A stretch of DNA of 64,000 nt from an uncultured Lachnospiraceae bacterium (GCA_902767015.1 CACXFV010000009.1:1-64000); one strand, 5' to 3'. Numbered from the stretch's first letter, positions 8,100-17,516 are shown. The notes: a model not told the origin generated them from the sequence alone. Program-made: numbers and translations.

Positions 8100-9317
8100 A
8101 TGAAAAGTACACTTTTACATACACCGGTGGGAGTCAGGGACATTTACGGAGAGGAATGCAAAAATAAGCTTGTGATACAGGAGCGTATCCATGAGCTTTT
8201 TAAGGCGTATGGATATAGTGACATACAGACGCCTACATTTGAATTTTTTGATATTTTTAATAAGGAGAGAGGAAGTGTAGCCTCGAAGAATATGTACAAG
8301 TTTTTTGATCGTGAGGGATATACACTTGTATTGCGACCGGATATGACACCGTCCATTGCGCGTTCTGCTGCCAAGTATTTTATGGATGAAGAGATGCCAA
8401 TCCGATTTTGCTATGCGGGAAATGCTTTTATCAATCATTCTGAATATCAGGGAAAGCTTAAGGAGTTTACACAGGTAGGGGCAGAGTTAATCGGTGATAA
8501 TACTTCTGATGCCGATGCAGAGATTATTGCCATGGTGATAGAGACACTTTTAAAGGCAGGACTAAAGGAATTTCACATTGAGATTGGTCATCCGCTGTTT
8601 TTCAAAGGGCTGGTAAAGCAGGCAGGGCTTGGGGAGGTTACCGTAGAGGAATTGAGAGAACTGTTGGAGAATAAAAAGTATTTTGGCATCGAGGATGCAC
8701 TTGCCAATCTGACCATCAGTGAGGAGATGAAACAGATATTTACAGAATTTCAGGAATATATCGGTTCTGTGGATATGTTGGGAAAAATTAAAAAATATGC
8801 ACTGAATGAAGAGAGTATGGGAGCCTTGGAACGGCTTGAAAAGCTATACCATATACTTGAAATCTATGGCATGGAGAAGTATGTTTCCTTTGATTTATCA
8901 ATGCTTAGCATGTACAGTTATTATAGTGGCATTGTCTTTCGGGCATATACCTACGGAACAGGAGATGCCATTGTGACGGGAGGAAGATATGACCACCTTC
9001 TTAGCCAGTTTGGAAAGGAGGCGCCGGCGATTGGTTTTGCGGTTAATCTTGACAAGCTCATGGTGGCACTGGTAAGGCAGCATATTGAGCCGGTGATAGA
9101 AGAAAACAAGATTATGATATTATATGAGGCAGATTATCGGGCGAAAGCCATCAGTTACACCAAAGAATTGCGTGATAACAATGAGAGTGTGATGATGGTT
9201 AGAAAGCGTTCCAATCATACGCTGGAGGAATATGAGAATTATGCCCGCAGATATGATGTAAAAAAGATTGTTTTCATTACTGAAAATGACAGAAAAGAGA
9301 TAACAGTAAAGAGATAA
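8100..9317 (+). CDS. hisZ: ATP phosphoribosyltransferase regulatory subunit HisZ
   Basis: Catalytically silent paralogue of histidyl-tRNA synthetase that forms a complex with short-form HisG and confers histidine feedback control on the first step of histidine synthesis. The protein (405 residues) begins TPVGVRDIYGEE and carries class II synthetase-like motif 2 (MYKFFDREG..VLRPDMTPSIAR) and a C-terminal GGRYDHLLSQFG. It lacks the full anticodon-binding domain expected of true HisRS. Immediate linkage to a short hisG confirms the call. GAAAGGA precedes the ATG. First gene of the operon. Confidence 0.92.
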   Translation: MKSTLLHTPVGVRDIYGEECKNKLVIQERIHELFKAYGYSDIQTPTFEFFDIFNKERGSVASKNMYKFFDREGYTLVLRPDMTPSIARSAAKYFMDEEMPIRFCYAGNAFINHSEYQGKLKEFTQVGAELIGDNTSDADAEIIAMVIETLLKAGLKEFHIEIGHPLFFKGLVKQAGLGEVTVEELRELLENKKYFGIEDALANLTISEEMKQIFTEFQEYIGSVDMLGKIKKYALNEESMGALERLEKLYHILEIYGMEKYVSFDLSMLSMYSYYSGIVFRAYTYGTGDAIVTGGRYDHLLSQFGKEAPAIGFAVNLDKLMVALVRQHIEPVIEENKIMILYEADYRAKAISYTKELRDNNESVMMVRKRSNHTLEEYENYARRYDVKKIVFITENDRKEITVKR

Positions 9318-9364
9318 CTGTAATGGGAATGGTTAAAACAGTTATGAAGCTGAAAAAACAAAAA

Positions 9365-9395
9365 TGACAAAATTGGCTGTTCTGCCAATTTGTCA
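9365..9395 (+). other. Intergenic hairpin between hisZ and hisG
   Basis: TGACAAAATTGGC pairs with GCCAATTTGTCA across a six-base loop, with one bulged A. No T-run follows and the hisG ribosome site starts about seven bases later. It could be a processing or stability element setting the HisZ:HisG ratio, or a translation-modulating structure. The effect is inferred; only the dyad is seen. Confidence 0.6.
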
Positions 9396-9417
9396 GATAG
9401 AAAGAGAGGACATATAC

Positions 9418-10056
9418 ATGAGATATTTGACATTTGCATTGGCGAAGGGAAGGCTTGCAAAGAAATCTCTTGAGATGTTTGAAAAAATAGGGATTACCTG
9501 TGATGAGATGAAGGACGAAAAGACAAGAAAGCTGATTTTCGTTAACGAAGCATTGAAGCTTAAGTTTTTTCTGGCAAAAGCAGGTGATGTTCCTACCTAT
9601 GTGGAATATGGTGCAGCGGATATCGGTGTTGTAGGAAAAGATACCATCCTTGAGGAGGGAAGGAAGCTCTTTGAAGTGATGGATTTAGGGTTTGGCAAAT
9701 GCAGAATGTGTGTATGCGGTCCTGAATCTGCGCGAGACCTGTTAAAGCATCATGAAATGATAAGAGTTGCCAGTAAGTATCCGAATATAGCAAAGGATTA
9801 TTTTTATAATAAAAAGCACCAGACAGTGGAGATTATTAAGCTCAATGGTTCGGTAGAACTGGCACCGATTGTGAATTTGTCTGAGGTCATTGTAGATATT
9901 GTGGAGACAGGTTCTACCTTAAGAGAGAACGGACTTACGATTTTAGAGGAGATATGTCCGCTCTCGGCAAGAATGGTGGTTAATCAGGTGAGCATGAAGA
10001 TGGAAAATGACAGAATTATGAAGCTGATTAAGGATTTGAAAGAAGTCATAGGATGA
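9418..10056 (+). CDS. hisG: ATP phosphoribosyltransferase, short form (catalytic subunit)
   Basis: Joins ATP and PRPP to give phosphoribosyl-ATP, the committed step of histidine synthesis. The 212-residue protein is the short HisG type lacking the C-terminal regulatory domain, which HisZ replaces. Motifs include [21 protein letters not shown], and the PRPP-binding loop [14 protein letters not shown]. An ATG at 9364 would add 18 residues, but these run through the intergenic hairpin; AGAGAGGA at 9403-9410 clearly serves the ATG at 9418. Confidence 0.94.
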   Translation: MRYLTFALAKGRLAKKSLEMFEKIGITCDEMKDEKTRKLIFVNEALKLKFFLAKAGDVPTYVEYGAADIGVVGKDTILEEGRKLFEVMDLGFGKCRMCVCGPESARDLLKHHEMIRVASKYPNIAKDYFYNKKHQTVEIIKLNGSVELAPIVNLSEVIVDIVETGSTLRENGLTILEEICPLSARMVVNQVSMKMENDRIMKLIKDLKEVIG

Positions 10057-10118
10057 TGGCATGAAAGAGCAGCGGGAACAGCATAAGAGAAGCAGAATAA
10101 AAAGAAAGGCGGATATCC

Positions 10119-11420
10119 ATGAAATTTATAGAATTAGATGAGCAGAAAAAACAAAATATATTGGATGATTTATTGAAGAGAAGTCCGAATAATTATGGCG
10201 AATTTTCAGACAGGGTGCAGGCAATTCTTGATGATGTGAAACTGAGAAAAAATGAGGCAGTGTTTGAGTATACCAAAAAGTTTGACAAGGCAGATATCAA
10301 TGCGGATAATATTGTCGTGACTGATGAGGAAATTGCAGAAGCGTACAAAGAAGTGGAGAAGACAGGTTTAGTTGAAATCATAAGAAGGGCTCTTGTCAAT
10401 ATCCGGAATTATCATCAAAAACAAAAGCAGTACAGCTGGTTTGACAGTAAGCCTGATGGAAGTATACTGGGACAAAAGGTGACACCGCTTGAAAAGGTAG
10501 GGGTATATGTTCCGGGAGGAAAGGCAGCCTATCCATCCTCTGTTTTGATGAATATTGTTCCGGCAAAAGTGGCAGGGGTAGACAAAATCATTATGACAAC
10601 ACCTCCCGACGCTGCGGGAAAGGTTAATGCGGGAACCCTTGTGGCAGCAAAGGAGGCAGGGGCAGATGTAATCTACAAGGTTGGCGGTGCGCAGGCCATT
10701 GCGGCACTGGCGTATGGTACAGAGTCCATTCCTAAGGTCGATAAAATCGTAGGTCCCGGAAATATCTATGTTGCCCTTGCAAAGAAAGCAGTTTACGGAC
10801 ACGTCAGTATTGATTCCATAGCAGGACCAAGTGAGATTCTTGTGTTGGCAGATGAGAGTGCAAATCCGAGATATGTTGCGGCAGACCTGCTTTCACAGGC
10901 TGAGCATGATGAGATGGCGTCAGCGATTCTGGTGACAACTTCAAGGAAGCTGGCAGAAGAAGTATCTTCGGAGATAGACCGGTTTGTTGAGAATTTATCA
11001 AGAAAAGCTATACTCGAAAAGTCTCTTGAGAATTATGGTTATATACTGATTGCCGGTACCATGGAGGAAGCCATTGCCGTGGCAAATGATATCGCATCAG
11101 AACATCTGGAGATAGTGACAAAAAATCCTTTTGATACCATGACTAAGATTAGAAATGCCGGAGCAATTTTCTTGGGCGAATATAGTTCAGAGCCTTTGGG
11201 AGATTATTTTGCGGGCCCGAATCATGTATTGCCAACCAATGGAACAGCGAAGTTCTTTTCGGCATTAAGCGTTGATGACTTCATTAAAAAGTCAAGCATT
11301 ATTTCATTTTCGAGAGAGGCGCTGAAGCCGATACATGAGGATATCATGGCGTTTGCCAATGCTGAGCAGCTCACGGCACATGCTAATTCAATAAAGGTAC
11401 GATTTGAGGAAAAAGTGTAA
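10119..11420 (+). CDS. hisD: Histidinol dehydrogenase
   Basis: Zn-dependent enzyme that oxidises histidinol to histidine with two NAD+. The 433-residue length is standard. Recognisable segments are VPGGKAAYPSSVLMN, VGPGNIYVALAKK, SIAGPSEILVLAD, the metal-site SQAEHDE, SEHLEI and GPNHVLPT. AAAGGCGG precedes the ATG. The stop is followed directly by a hairpin element, and the next gene, surE, is not a histidine gene. Confidence 0.95.
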   Translation: MKFIELDEQKKQNILDDLLKRSPNNYGEFSDRVQAILDDVKLRKNEAVFEYTKKFDKADINADNIVVTDEEIAEAYKEVEKTGLVEIIRRALVNIRNYHQKQKQYSWFDSKPDGSILGQKVTPLEKVGVYVPGGKAAYPSSVLMNIVPAKVAGVDKIIMTTPPDAAGKVNAGTLVAAKEAGADVIYKVGGAQAIAALAYGTESIPKVDKIVGPGNIYVALAKKAVYGHVSIDSIAGPSEILVLADESANPRYVAADLLSQAEHDEMASAILVTTSRKLAEEVSSEIDRFVENLSRKAILEKSLENYGYILIAGTMEEAIAVANDIASEHLEIVTKNPFDTMTKIRNAGAIFLGEYSSEPLGDYFAGPNHVLPTNGTAKFFSALSVDDFIKKSSIISFSREALKPIHEDIMAFANAEQLTAHANSIKVRFEEKV

Positions 11421-11425
11421 AGTCT

Positions 11426-11477
11426 GAAAATACTTCTAAGGCGTCAAAAGTCGCCGCCTGAGAAGTACCGGATTTTC
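11426..11477. repeat. Hairpin repeat family B, copy 1 (3' of hisD)
   Basis: The 35-base core (11432-11466) begins ACTTCTAAGGC and ends CTGAGAAGT, so ACTTCT pairs with AGAAGT. Here the stem is extended outward by GAAAAT/ATTTTC and inward by GGCG/CGCC. A core of the same length and ends lies just after another stop codon at 30659-30693. No T-run follows, so read-through into surE is likely. Confidence 0.7.
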
Positions 11478-11535
11478 ACACTGTTTATTGGTGGCATATG
11501 GCAAACATGGATTGCCATACGCCGGAGGTATCAAT

Positions 11536-12255
11536 ATGAATATACTTGTTGTTAATGATGACGGAATAGAGGCACCGGGACTTTTGCGTCTTGCACACAT
11601 GGCAAAATATTTTGGTAAAGTGACAGTTGTTGCGCCTGAACATCAGTGCAGTGCAATGTCACACAGAATCACGATTAGAAAAGAGATGTATCTGAAAAAG
11701 GTCAATTTTTCCGTTCCTGAGGTGGAGGCTTATAGTTTAAGCGGAACACCTGCTGATTGTGTGAAGGTGGGGATTCATCATGTCATGAGTGAAAAGCCGG
11801 ATTATGTATTTTCAGGAATTAATAATGGATATAATACAGGCTTTGATATTGAATATTCCGGTACAGTAGCAGCAGCCATAGATGGAGTGATGAATGGCGT
11901 AAAATCCATAGCATATTCTCACAGCATGGGAGACAGATATGAAATTACAGATCGATATATTCTTGAGATTACTAAGAAAATAGTTGAGCGGGAAATAGAG
12001 AAAGATATGATTTGGAATGTCAATTTTCCGGAATGCGGTATGGAGAATCTAAAAGGAATATTATGGGATAGAAAGATTGCCGGCCTTCAAGTACATGATG
12101 ACAGGTTTGTCAGTGTAAAGAAGGAAGGAAATACAGAAGTCATAAGAGAAGAAGGTGTGATGATTGATTTGCGGAAAATTGATAATAGCACAGATGTGGG
12201 GGCCGTTATGAACCATTATATTTCGATTGGAAAAGTAAAGGGAATCGTAACATAG
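11536..12255 (+). CDS. surE: 5'/3'-nucleotidase SurE
   Basis: Metal-dependent nucleoside monophosphatase of the survival protein E family, some members of which also degrade short polyphosphate. The 239-residue protein begins ILVVNDDGIEAPG, whose two Asp residues bind the metal, followed by VAPEHQCSAMSH, SGTPADCV and SGINNGYNTG, all hallmarks of SurE. GGAGGT at 11524-11529 fixes the ATG at 11536; an in-frame TTG at 11488 would read through the hairpin. Its position inside a his operon, between hisD and hisB, is unusual. Confidence 0.92.
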   Translation: MNILVVNDDGIEAPGLLRLAHMAKYFGKVTVVAPEHQCSAMSHRITIRKEMYLKKVNFSVPEVEAYSLSGTPADCVKVGIHHVMSEKPDYVFSGINNGYNTGFDIEYSGTVAAAIDGVMNGVKSIAYSHSMGDRYEITDRYILEITKKIVEREIEKDMIWNVNFPECGMENLKGILWDRKIAGLQVHDDRFVSVKKEGNTEVIREEGVMIDLRKIDNSTDVGAVMNHYISIGKVKGIVT

Positions 12256-12289
12256 TAACGAATATTTTGATTCGAAGGAGGAATATATT

Positions 12290-12886
12290 TTGACAGACAA
12301 CGTAAGAAAGGCTGCTCTTGACAGAGTGACAAAGGAGACAAGTATCACGATGGAATTGAATATAGACGGTTCCGGCACTTCAAGAATTAATACAGGAATC
12401 GGCTTCTTTGACCATATGCTTGACAGCTTTGCAAGACATGGCTTATTTGATTTAGTTGTGAATATAAAAGGCGATTTGTATGTCGATACGCATCATACCA
12501 TAGAGGATGCAGGAATTGTTTTGGGAAGTGTCATTAAGGAGGCCTTGGGAGACAAGAAATCAATTAAACGCTATGGAAGTGTGATTCTTCCGATGGATGA
12601 AACGCTGGTGCTGTGTGCCCTTGATTTATCGGGAAGGCCATATCTGGTATTTGATGCAGAGTTTTCGACGGACAGAGTCGGTTATTTTGATACAGAGATG
12701 GTAAAAGAGTTCTTCTACGCTGTTTCCTACAGTGCAGGGATGAATCTTCATCTGAAGGTGATTACCCCCGGCAATAATCATCATATAATCGAGTGTATGT
12801 TTAAGGCATTTGCTAAGGCACTTGACGAGGCAACCAGAACAGACCCGAGAATCACAGATATTATGTCAACTAAAGGAAAATTGTGA
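12290..12886 (+). CDS. hisB: Imidazoleglycerol-phosphate dehydratase
   Basis: Dehydrates imidazoleglycerol phosphate to imidazoleacetol phosphate in histidine synthesis. Both Mn-binding His motifs are present: [10 protein letters not shown] and [11 protein letters not shown], plus [11 protein letters not shown] near the N terminus. The 198 residues cover only the dehydratase; the histidinol-phosphate phosphatase domain of enterobacterial HisB is absent. The start is TTG, chosen because AAGGAGG (12275-12281) is well placed and no ATG is available before the conserved core. Its TGA lies 27 bases before the chosen hisI start. Confidence 0.95.
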   Translation: MTDNVRKAALDRVTKETSITMELNIDGSGTSRINTGIGFFDHMLDSFARHGLFDLVVNIKGDLYVDTHHTIEDAGIVLGSVIKEALGDKKSIKRYGSVILPMDETLVLCALDLSGRPYLVFDAEFSTDRVGYFDTEMVKEFFYAVSYSAGMNLHLKVITPGNNHHIIECMFKAFAKALDEATRTDPRITDIMSTKGKL

Positions 12887-12912
12887 TACGGTTTATCCGG
12901 AATGGAGAATAT

Positions 12913-13308
12913 ATGCGAAAAGAATATGAAGAACAATTAAAAAAGGCGGGTTTGTCAATCGTACCCCTGAATTGTAAAATGAAGTTTAGTGAGTTTAAAT
13001 TAAACAGTGAAGGTATGATACCGGTTGTGGTTCAGGACGATGAAAATAATGAGGTACTGATGCTTGCCTACATGAATGAAGAAGCTTTTGAAATGACGGT
13101 TGAATCGGGAATCATGACGTATTATAGCAGAAGCAGAGATGAATTATGGATTAAAGGGCTCACATCAGGACACTTTCAATATGTGGAGTCGCTGGTTGTT
13201 GACTGTGACAGTGATACACTGTTGGCGAAAGTGACACAGATTGGCGCTGCCTGCCATACAGGTAACAGAACATGCTTTTTTACACCGATTACCGATGGTA
13301 AAAGGTAG
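12913..13308 (+). CDS. hisI: Phosphoribosyl-AMP cyclohydrolase
   Basis: Opens the adenine ring of phosphoribosyl-AMP (third histidine step). It has [25 protein letters not shown], the metal-binding VDCDSDTLL and the Zn-ligand segment [12 protein letters not shown]. At 131 residues it is monofunctional: no HisE pyrophosphohydrolase domain follows. A GTG at 12883 overlapping the hisB stop is possible, but GGAG just upstream favours the ATG at 12913. Last his gene in this run; hisA, hisC, hisE, hisF, hisH and a hisN-type phosphatase are not in the window. Confidence 0.93.
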   Translation: MRKEYEEQLKKAGLSIVPLNCKMKFSEFKLNSEGMIPVVVQDDENNEVLMLAYMNEEAFEMTVESGIMTYYSRSRDELWIKGLTSGHFQYVESLVVDCDSDTLLAKVTQIGAACHTGNRTCFFTPITDGKR

Positions 13309-13347
13309 CGCGAGGTAGTAACCAAATGCAGGAAAGTAGGTATTTAT

Positions 13348-15213
13348 TTGAGTAATTTAGCATTGTCTGATGATATTTTATTAAGTATTGACAAACCGGC
13401 CAGATATATCGGGAATGAAGTCAACATGGTAAAAAAAGATCCTAAAGCAGTGGAGGTTCGTTTTGCCATGTGTTTTCCGGATGTTTATGAGATAGGAATG
13501 TCACATTTGGGAATCCAGATATTATATGATATGTTTAACAGGCGGGAGGATATTTACTGTGAGAGAGTATATTCTCCGTGGCTTGATTTGGATAAGATTA
13601 TGAGGGAGAGAGATATCCCTCTTTTTGCGTTAGAGTCACAGCAGCCAATCAAAGAGTTTGATTTTTTGGGGATTACCATTCAGTATGAAATGTGCTATAC
13701 CAATATATTACAGATATTGGATTTGAGTAAAATTCCGTTATTGTCAAAGGACAGGGAAGAGGATTCTCCCATTGTGGTGGGTGGAGGACCATGTGCGTAC
13801 AATCCGGAGCCCCTTGCCCCATTTTTTGATTTGTTCTATATTGGTGAAGGAGAGACAGTATATTTTGAGCTGATTGATGTTTATAAGGAGAATAAGAAAA
13901 GGGGAGGAACGAGGCGGGATTTTCTTGCACAGGCGGCAAAGATAGAGGGAATCTATGTTCCGTCCTTTTATGATGTCAGTTATCACGAAGACGGGACGAT
14001 TAGTGCCTTTGTGCCAAATCATCCGAATGCAAAGCAAAAGATCATAAAGCAGCTTGTCATGGACATAAGTGATACCTATTATCCGGACAAGCCTTTAGTG
14101 CCGTTTATCAAGGCAACACAGGACAGAGTGGTGTTGGAAATTCAGAGGGGCTGCATACGTGGATGTCGGTTCTGTCAGGCAGGGTCAGTATATAAACCCG
14201 TCAGGGAAAGACGACTTGACTTTTTAAAGGAGAAGGCCTATAAAATGCTAAAAAACACCGGTCATGAGGAGATTTCCTTAAGCTCACTGAGCTCCAGCGA
14301 TTATTCGGAGTTGGAAGGACTTATCCGGTTTCTGATAGAAGAGTTTAAGGGAAAAGGTGTGAATATTTCACTTCCTTCTCTAAGAATTGACGCGTTTTCC
14401 CTTGATGTCATGAGTAAGGTGCAGGATGTGAGAAAGAGCAGCCTCACCTTTGCACCGGAGGCGGGTTCCCAGAGACTTAGAAATGTGATTAATAAAGGTT
14501 TGACGGAGGAAGTGATTTTGAAGGGTGCCAAGCTTGCTTTTGAGGGAGGCTGGAATAGGGTAAAACTGTATTTTATGTTGGGACTGCCGACAGAGACAGT
14601 CAGTGATATGGAAGGCATTGCAGAGCTATCCGAAAAAATAGCGGAGTTATATTACCAGATTCCAAAAGACCAGAGAGCGGGAAAAGTGCAGGTTGTGGCC
14701 AGTACCTCATTTTTTGTGCCGAAGCCATTTACACCATTTCAGTGGGCTTCCATGAATACAAAGGAGGAATTTTTAAATAAAGCGCGGATTGTGAATGCAA
14801 AAATGAAAGAGATGTTAAACAGAAAAAGCCTTAAGTACAACTGGCATGAAGCAGATGTGTCGGTTTTAGAGGGACTTTTGGCAAGAGGTGACAGAAAAGT
14901 GGCAGATACCATTCTGTATGCCTATCAGTCCGGCTGCATTTATGATGCCTGGGGCGAGAGCTTTGATAATGAAAAATGGGAGAGAGCCATTCAGGCAACA
15001 AATATCGATATGGACTTTTATATCACAAGGGAGAGAAGTGTCGATGAAATCCTTCCATGGGATTTTATTGATACCGGTGTCACAAAACAATTCCTGATAC
15101 GGGAATGGGAAAGAGCAAAAGAAGAACTCGTTACCCCTAACTGCCGTATGAAATGTGCCGGTTGTGGTGTGGCAAGATTTGGAGGAGGTGTGTGCTTTGA
15201 AGATAAGAATTAA
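13348..15213 (+). CDS. B12-binding-type radical SAM protein (TIGR03960-like)
   Basis: Large radical SAM protein of 621 residues. The N-terminal ~200 residues resemble a cobalamin-binding-type fold (MSHLGIQILYDMFN, VVGGGPCAYNPEPL), and the SAM cluster motif CIRGCRFC (Cys about 269, 273, 276) follows. The C terminus ends in a Cys cluster NCRMKCAGCGVA. Its partner, a DUF2344 protein, overlaps its last 17 bases, a pairing widespread in Firmicutes and linked to ribosome/rRNA genes. Substrate unknown. Start is TTG with GGAAAGTAGG upstream. It lies 39 bases after hisI and is probably in the same transcript. Confidence 0.88.
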   Translation: MSNLALSDDILLSIDKPARYIGNEVNMVKKDPKAVEVRFAMCFPDVYEIGMSHLGIQILYDMFNRREDIYCERVYSPWLDLDKIMRERDIPLFALESQQPIKEFDFLGITIQYEMCYTNILQILDLSKIPLLSKDREEDSPIVVGGGPCAYNPEPLAPFFDLFYIGEGETVYFELIDVYKENKKRGGTRRDFLAQAAKIEGIYVPSFYDVSYHEDGTISAFVPNHPNAKQKIIKQLVMDISDTYYPDKPLVPFIKATQDRVVLEIQRGCIRGCRFCQAGSVYKPVRERRLDFLKEKAYKMLKNTGHEEISLSSLSSSDYSELEGLIRFLIEEFKGKGVNISLPSLRIDAFSLDVMSKVQDVRKSSLTFAPEAGSQRLRNVINKGLTEEVILKGAKLAFEGGWNRVKLYFMLGLPTETVSDMEGIAELSEKIAELYYQIPKDQRAGKVQVVASTSFFVPKPFTPFQWASMNTKEEFLNKARIVNAKMKEMLNRKSLKYNWHEADVSVLEGLLARGDRKVADTILYAYQSGCIYDAWGESFDNEKWERAIQATNIDMDFYITRERSVDEILPWDFIDTGVTKQFLIREWERAKEELVTPNCRMKCAGCGVARFGGGVCFEDKN

Positions 15214-15895
15214 ATTTGCAAAGCAGGGTTCCATGAAATTTGTGGGGCACCTCGATATTATGCGGTATTTTCAGAAGGTAATGCGAAGAGCAGATGTGGA
15301 CATAGCCTATTCAGAGGGCTTCAGTCCCCATCAGAAGATGTCCTTTGCGGCACCGCTGGGCGTGGGGTTGATCAGTCGTGGAGAATATTTTGACATAGAG
15401 GTAAATTCTACAGAAAGCTCCGGGAGGATGGTTGATCGGCTGAATGCAGTGATGGTTGAGGGAATGAAAGTCATCAGTTACAGATTATTGCCGGAGACTT
15501 CTAAGAATGCCATGTCAATTGTGGCAGCGGCAGATTATCTTGTCAGATTCAGGGGGGAGGCTAAGCCTTGCAGTGGAATGGAGGAGCACTTTCGGGAATT
15601 TATGTCACAGGATAAGATAGAGGTGGTTAAGACCACAAAGAAGGGAGAGAGCCTTGCGGATATACGCCCCATGATTTTGGCATATGACGTCACGGATGGA
15701 TTTTTTTTAAAGCTGGCAACAGGCAGTGAGAGTAATCTGAAGCCGGAGTTGGTAATGCAGGCATTTTGTGAATATCTGGGTGTGGAACAAAAGCCATTTA
15801 GTATCCTTTCGGAACGGCTGGAAATATATGGAAAAGGAGAAGACGGCGAGTTGATTGCCTTGGAGGACTTTGGAGAGAATATATGGGAAAGCTGA
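15197..15895 (+). CDS. DUF2344 / TIGR03936 radical-SAM-linked protein
   Basis: Family known only as the partner of the preceding radical SAM enzyme. The protein of 232 residues starts KIRIKFAKQGSMKFVGHLDIMRYFQ and contains AYSEGFSPHQKMSFAAPLGVGL, both hallmarks of the family. I chose the TTG at 15197 because GGAGGAGGTG ends seven bases before it and it gives the canonical N terminus; a longer reading exists inside the upstream gene. It overlaps the RNase E/G gene by 13 bases. Biochemical function is not known. Confidence 0.87.
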   Translation: MKIRIKFAKQGSMKFVGHLDIMRYFQKVMRRADVDIAYSEGFSPHQKMSFAAPLGVGLISRGEYFDIEVNSTESSGRMVDRLNAVMVEGMKVISYRLLPETSKNAMSIVAAADYLVRFRGEAKPCSGMEEHFREFMSQDKIEVVKTTKKGESLADIRPMILAYDVTDGFFLKLATGSESNLKPELVMQAFCEYLGVEQKPFSILSERLEIYGKGEDGELIALEDFGENIWES

Positions 15896-17166
15896 TTATT
15901 ACTACGGTTAATTTAAAAGGAAAAGAAGTATTGTTCCGTGGGCTGCATGATGGTAAGCGTTTTTACGAAATTGGTTTTGAACATCATGATGGCAGTGATG
16001 AAGCAGAGGATATCCCCGGTAACATCTATGTGGCACGCGTGCGTGATGTGGTTAAGAATATTAATGCGGCATTCATAGAGTATCGAAAAGGAAAAAAGGG
16101 ATATTTTTCAATTGATGATAACCCTATGCCGGTATTTTTAAATCAAAAGAATACGGATAAGATCTGTGAGGGCGATTTGGTTCTGGTTCAACTGCAGAAG
16201 GAGGCGGTAAAGACAAAGGCACCTGTTCTGACCTCTCATGTTAGTCTGACCGGAAAGTATGTGGTATTGAATGTCGCAAAATCAGGAATCGGGTTTTCTA
16301 ATAAGATAAAGGAAACAGAAGTAAAGGAGAAAATAAGTAATGCGCTTAATCCGGTATTAGCCTCTATAGAGACAGAGGATGGCACCGGTTGCGGTGCAGT
16401 CATCAGAACCAATGCCAAAGAAGCAGAGCCACAACGGATCAGAGAGGAATTGCTTGAATTATATGAAAAATATAAGAGTATCCGACAAAGAGCGGTGTAT
16501 AGTAGTGCCTTTACTGTATTACACCGCCAGGAAAAGGAATATCTGAAACTGCTTGCAGGAGTATACCAGGGAGAGATAGAAGAGATTGTCACGGACAGCC
16601 GGGAGGTGTTTCGTCATGTCAACCGGTATATTGAGGAGAATCAGTTAGAGCGGTATCAAAACCATGTAAGGTTATATGAGGATGAGCTGCAGCCGTTATA
16701 TAAGCTATATAGTGTGGAAAAGGTATGTGAGCAGGTGTTGGAGGACAGAGTGTGGCTTAAGTCAGGAGCATATCTTGTACTGCAGCAGACCGAGGCCATG
16801 TATGTCATTGATGTCAATACAGGAAAATGTATAAAGGGAAAAGATATCAGAAAGACTATCCATGAGGTAAATATAGAGGCGGCAAAGGAGATTGCCTATC
16901 AGATACGTCTGAGGAATATATCAGGGATTATCATGATTGATTTTATCAATATGGACGAGAAGGAGGATAAAGAGAAGCTGATAGAGGTCATCACACAGTG
17001 TATCAGCAGGGACAGAGTCAAGACAGATTTCGTGGAAATGACAAAATTAGAACTGGTGGCACTTACAAGAAAAAAGGTATATTCACCGGTGCATGAGCAG
17101 TTGAAGGGATATTATTCGCAGCAGCCTGCCCGGTCTGGTGGCGGTTCATCTTTGCAGGATGATTAG
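15883..17166 (+). CDS. rng: Ribonuclease E/G family protein
   Basis: Endoribonuclease of the RNase E/G family, acting on rRNA precursors and mRNA. An S1-like domain occupies residues ~35-120 (GNIYVARVRDVVKNINAAFIEY). The catalytic DNase I-like domain has VIDVNTG (Asp near 310) and MIDFINM (Asp near 352), matching the two metal-binding Asp residues of E. coli RNase E. It stops soon after LTRKKVYSPVHEQL at 427 residues, with no Cys pair where RNase E/G normally has its Zn-link. It overlaps the DUF2344 gene, and the usual downstream rplU is absent. Confidence 0.87.
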   Translation: MGKLIITTVNLKGKEVLFRGLHDGKRFYEIGFEHHDGSDEAEDIPGNIYVARVRDVVKNINAAFIEYRKGKKGYFSIDDNPMPVFLNQKNTDKICEGDLVLVQLQKEAVKTKAPVLTSHVSLTGKYVVLNVAKSGIGFSNKIKETEVKEKISNALNPVLASIETEDGTGCGAVIRTNAKEAEPQRIREELLELYEKYKSIRQRAVYSSAFTVLHRQEKEYLKLLAGVYQGEIEEIVTDSREVFRHVNRYIEENQLERYQNHVRLYEDELQPLYKLYSVEKVCEQVLEDRVWLKSGAYLVLQQTEAMYVIDVNTGKCIKGKDIRKTIHEVNIEAAKEIAYQIRLRNISGIIMIDFINMDEKEDKEKLIEVITQCISRDRVKTDFVEMTKLELVALTRKKVYSPVHEQLKGYYSQQPARSGGGSSLQDD

Positions 17167-17189
17167 AAATTGATAATATAAAAAACTGC

Positions 17190-17218
17190 TTGAAAAATGC
17201 TATAAAGTATGGTATTAT
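17190..17218 (+). promoter_or_regulatory. Probable promoter for secG
   Basis: TTGAAA at 17190-17195 and TATTAT at 17213-17218, spacer 17 bases, 46 bases upstream of the secG start. It begins 24 bases after the rng stop, separating secG-rnr from the long his/rng transcript. Confidence 0.65.
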
Positions 17219-17263
17219 GAATCTTAATTGAGCAAATGTAATGCGTACTAAGGAGGTGTTAAT

Positions 17264-17500
17264 GTGCTTGCAACAATTTTAAAGATTGTGTTTATTGTAG
17301 TTTGTATTGTATTGACAGTAATCGTGCTTATGCAGGAGGGCAAGTCAGCAGGTCTTACAGGTTCAATCAGTGGTATTGCGGATACCTACTGGGGTAAGAA
17401 CAAAGGTCGTTCTATGGAAGGAACCCTTGAGAAGCTCACAAAGTTTTTTGCTTTTGTATTCATCGTACTTGCTGCAGTTCTTGTTTCGAGATTTATATAA
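17264..17500 (+). CDS. secG: Preprotein translocase subunit SecG
   Basis: Small membrane subunit of the SecYEG translocon that stimulates SecA-driven export. The 78-residue protein has two hydrophobic helices (about residues 4-22 and 58-76) separated by the conserved cytoplasmic loop VLMQEGKSAGLTGSISG. It starts with GTG in frame after a strong AAGGAGGTG; an overlapping ATG is out of frame. The gene order secG-rnr-smpB is conserved in Firmicutes. An intrinsic terminator follows. Confidence 0.95.
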   Translation: MLATILKIVFIVVCIVLTVIVLMQEGKSAGLTGSISGIADTYWGKNKGRSMEGTLEKLTKFFAFVFIVLAAVLVSRFI

Positions 17501-17516
17501 AATGATTTAGCACATC

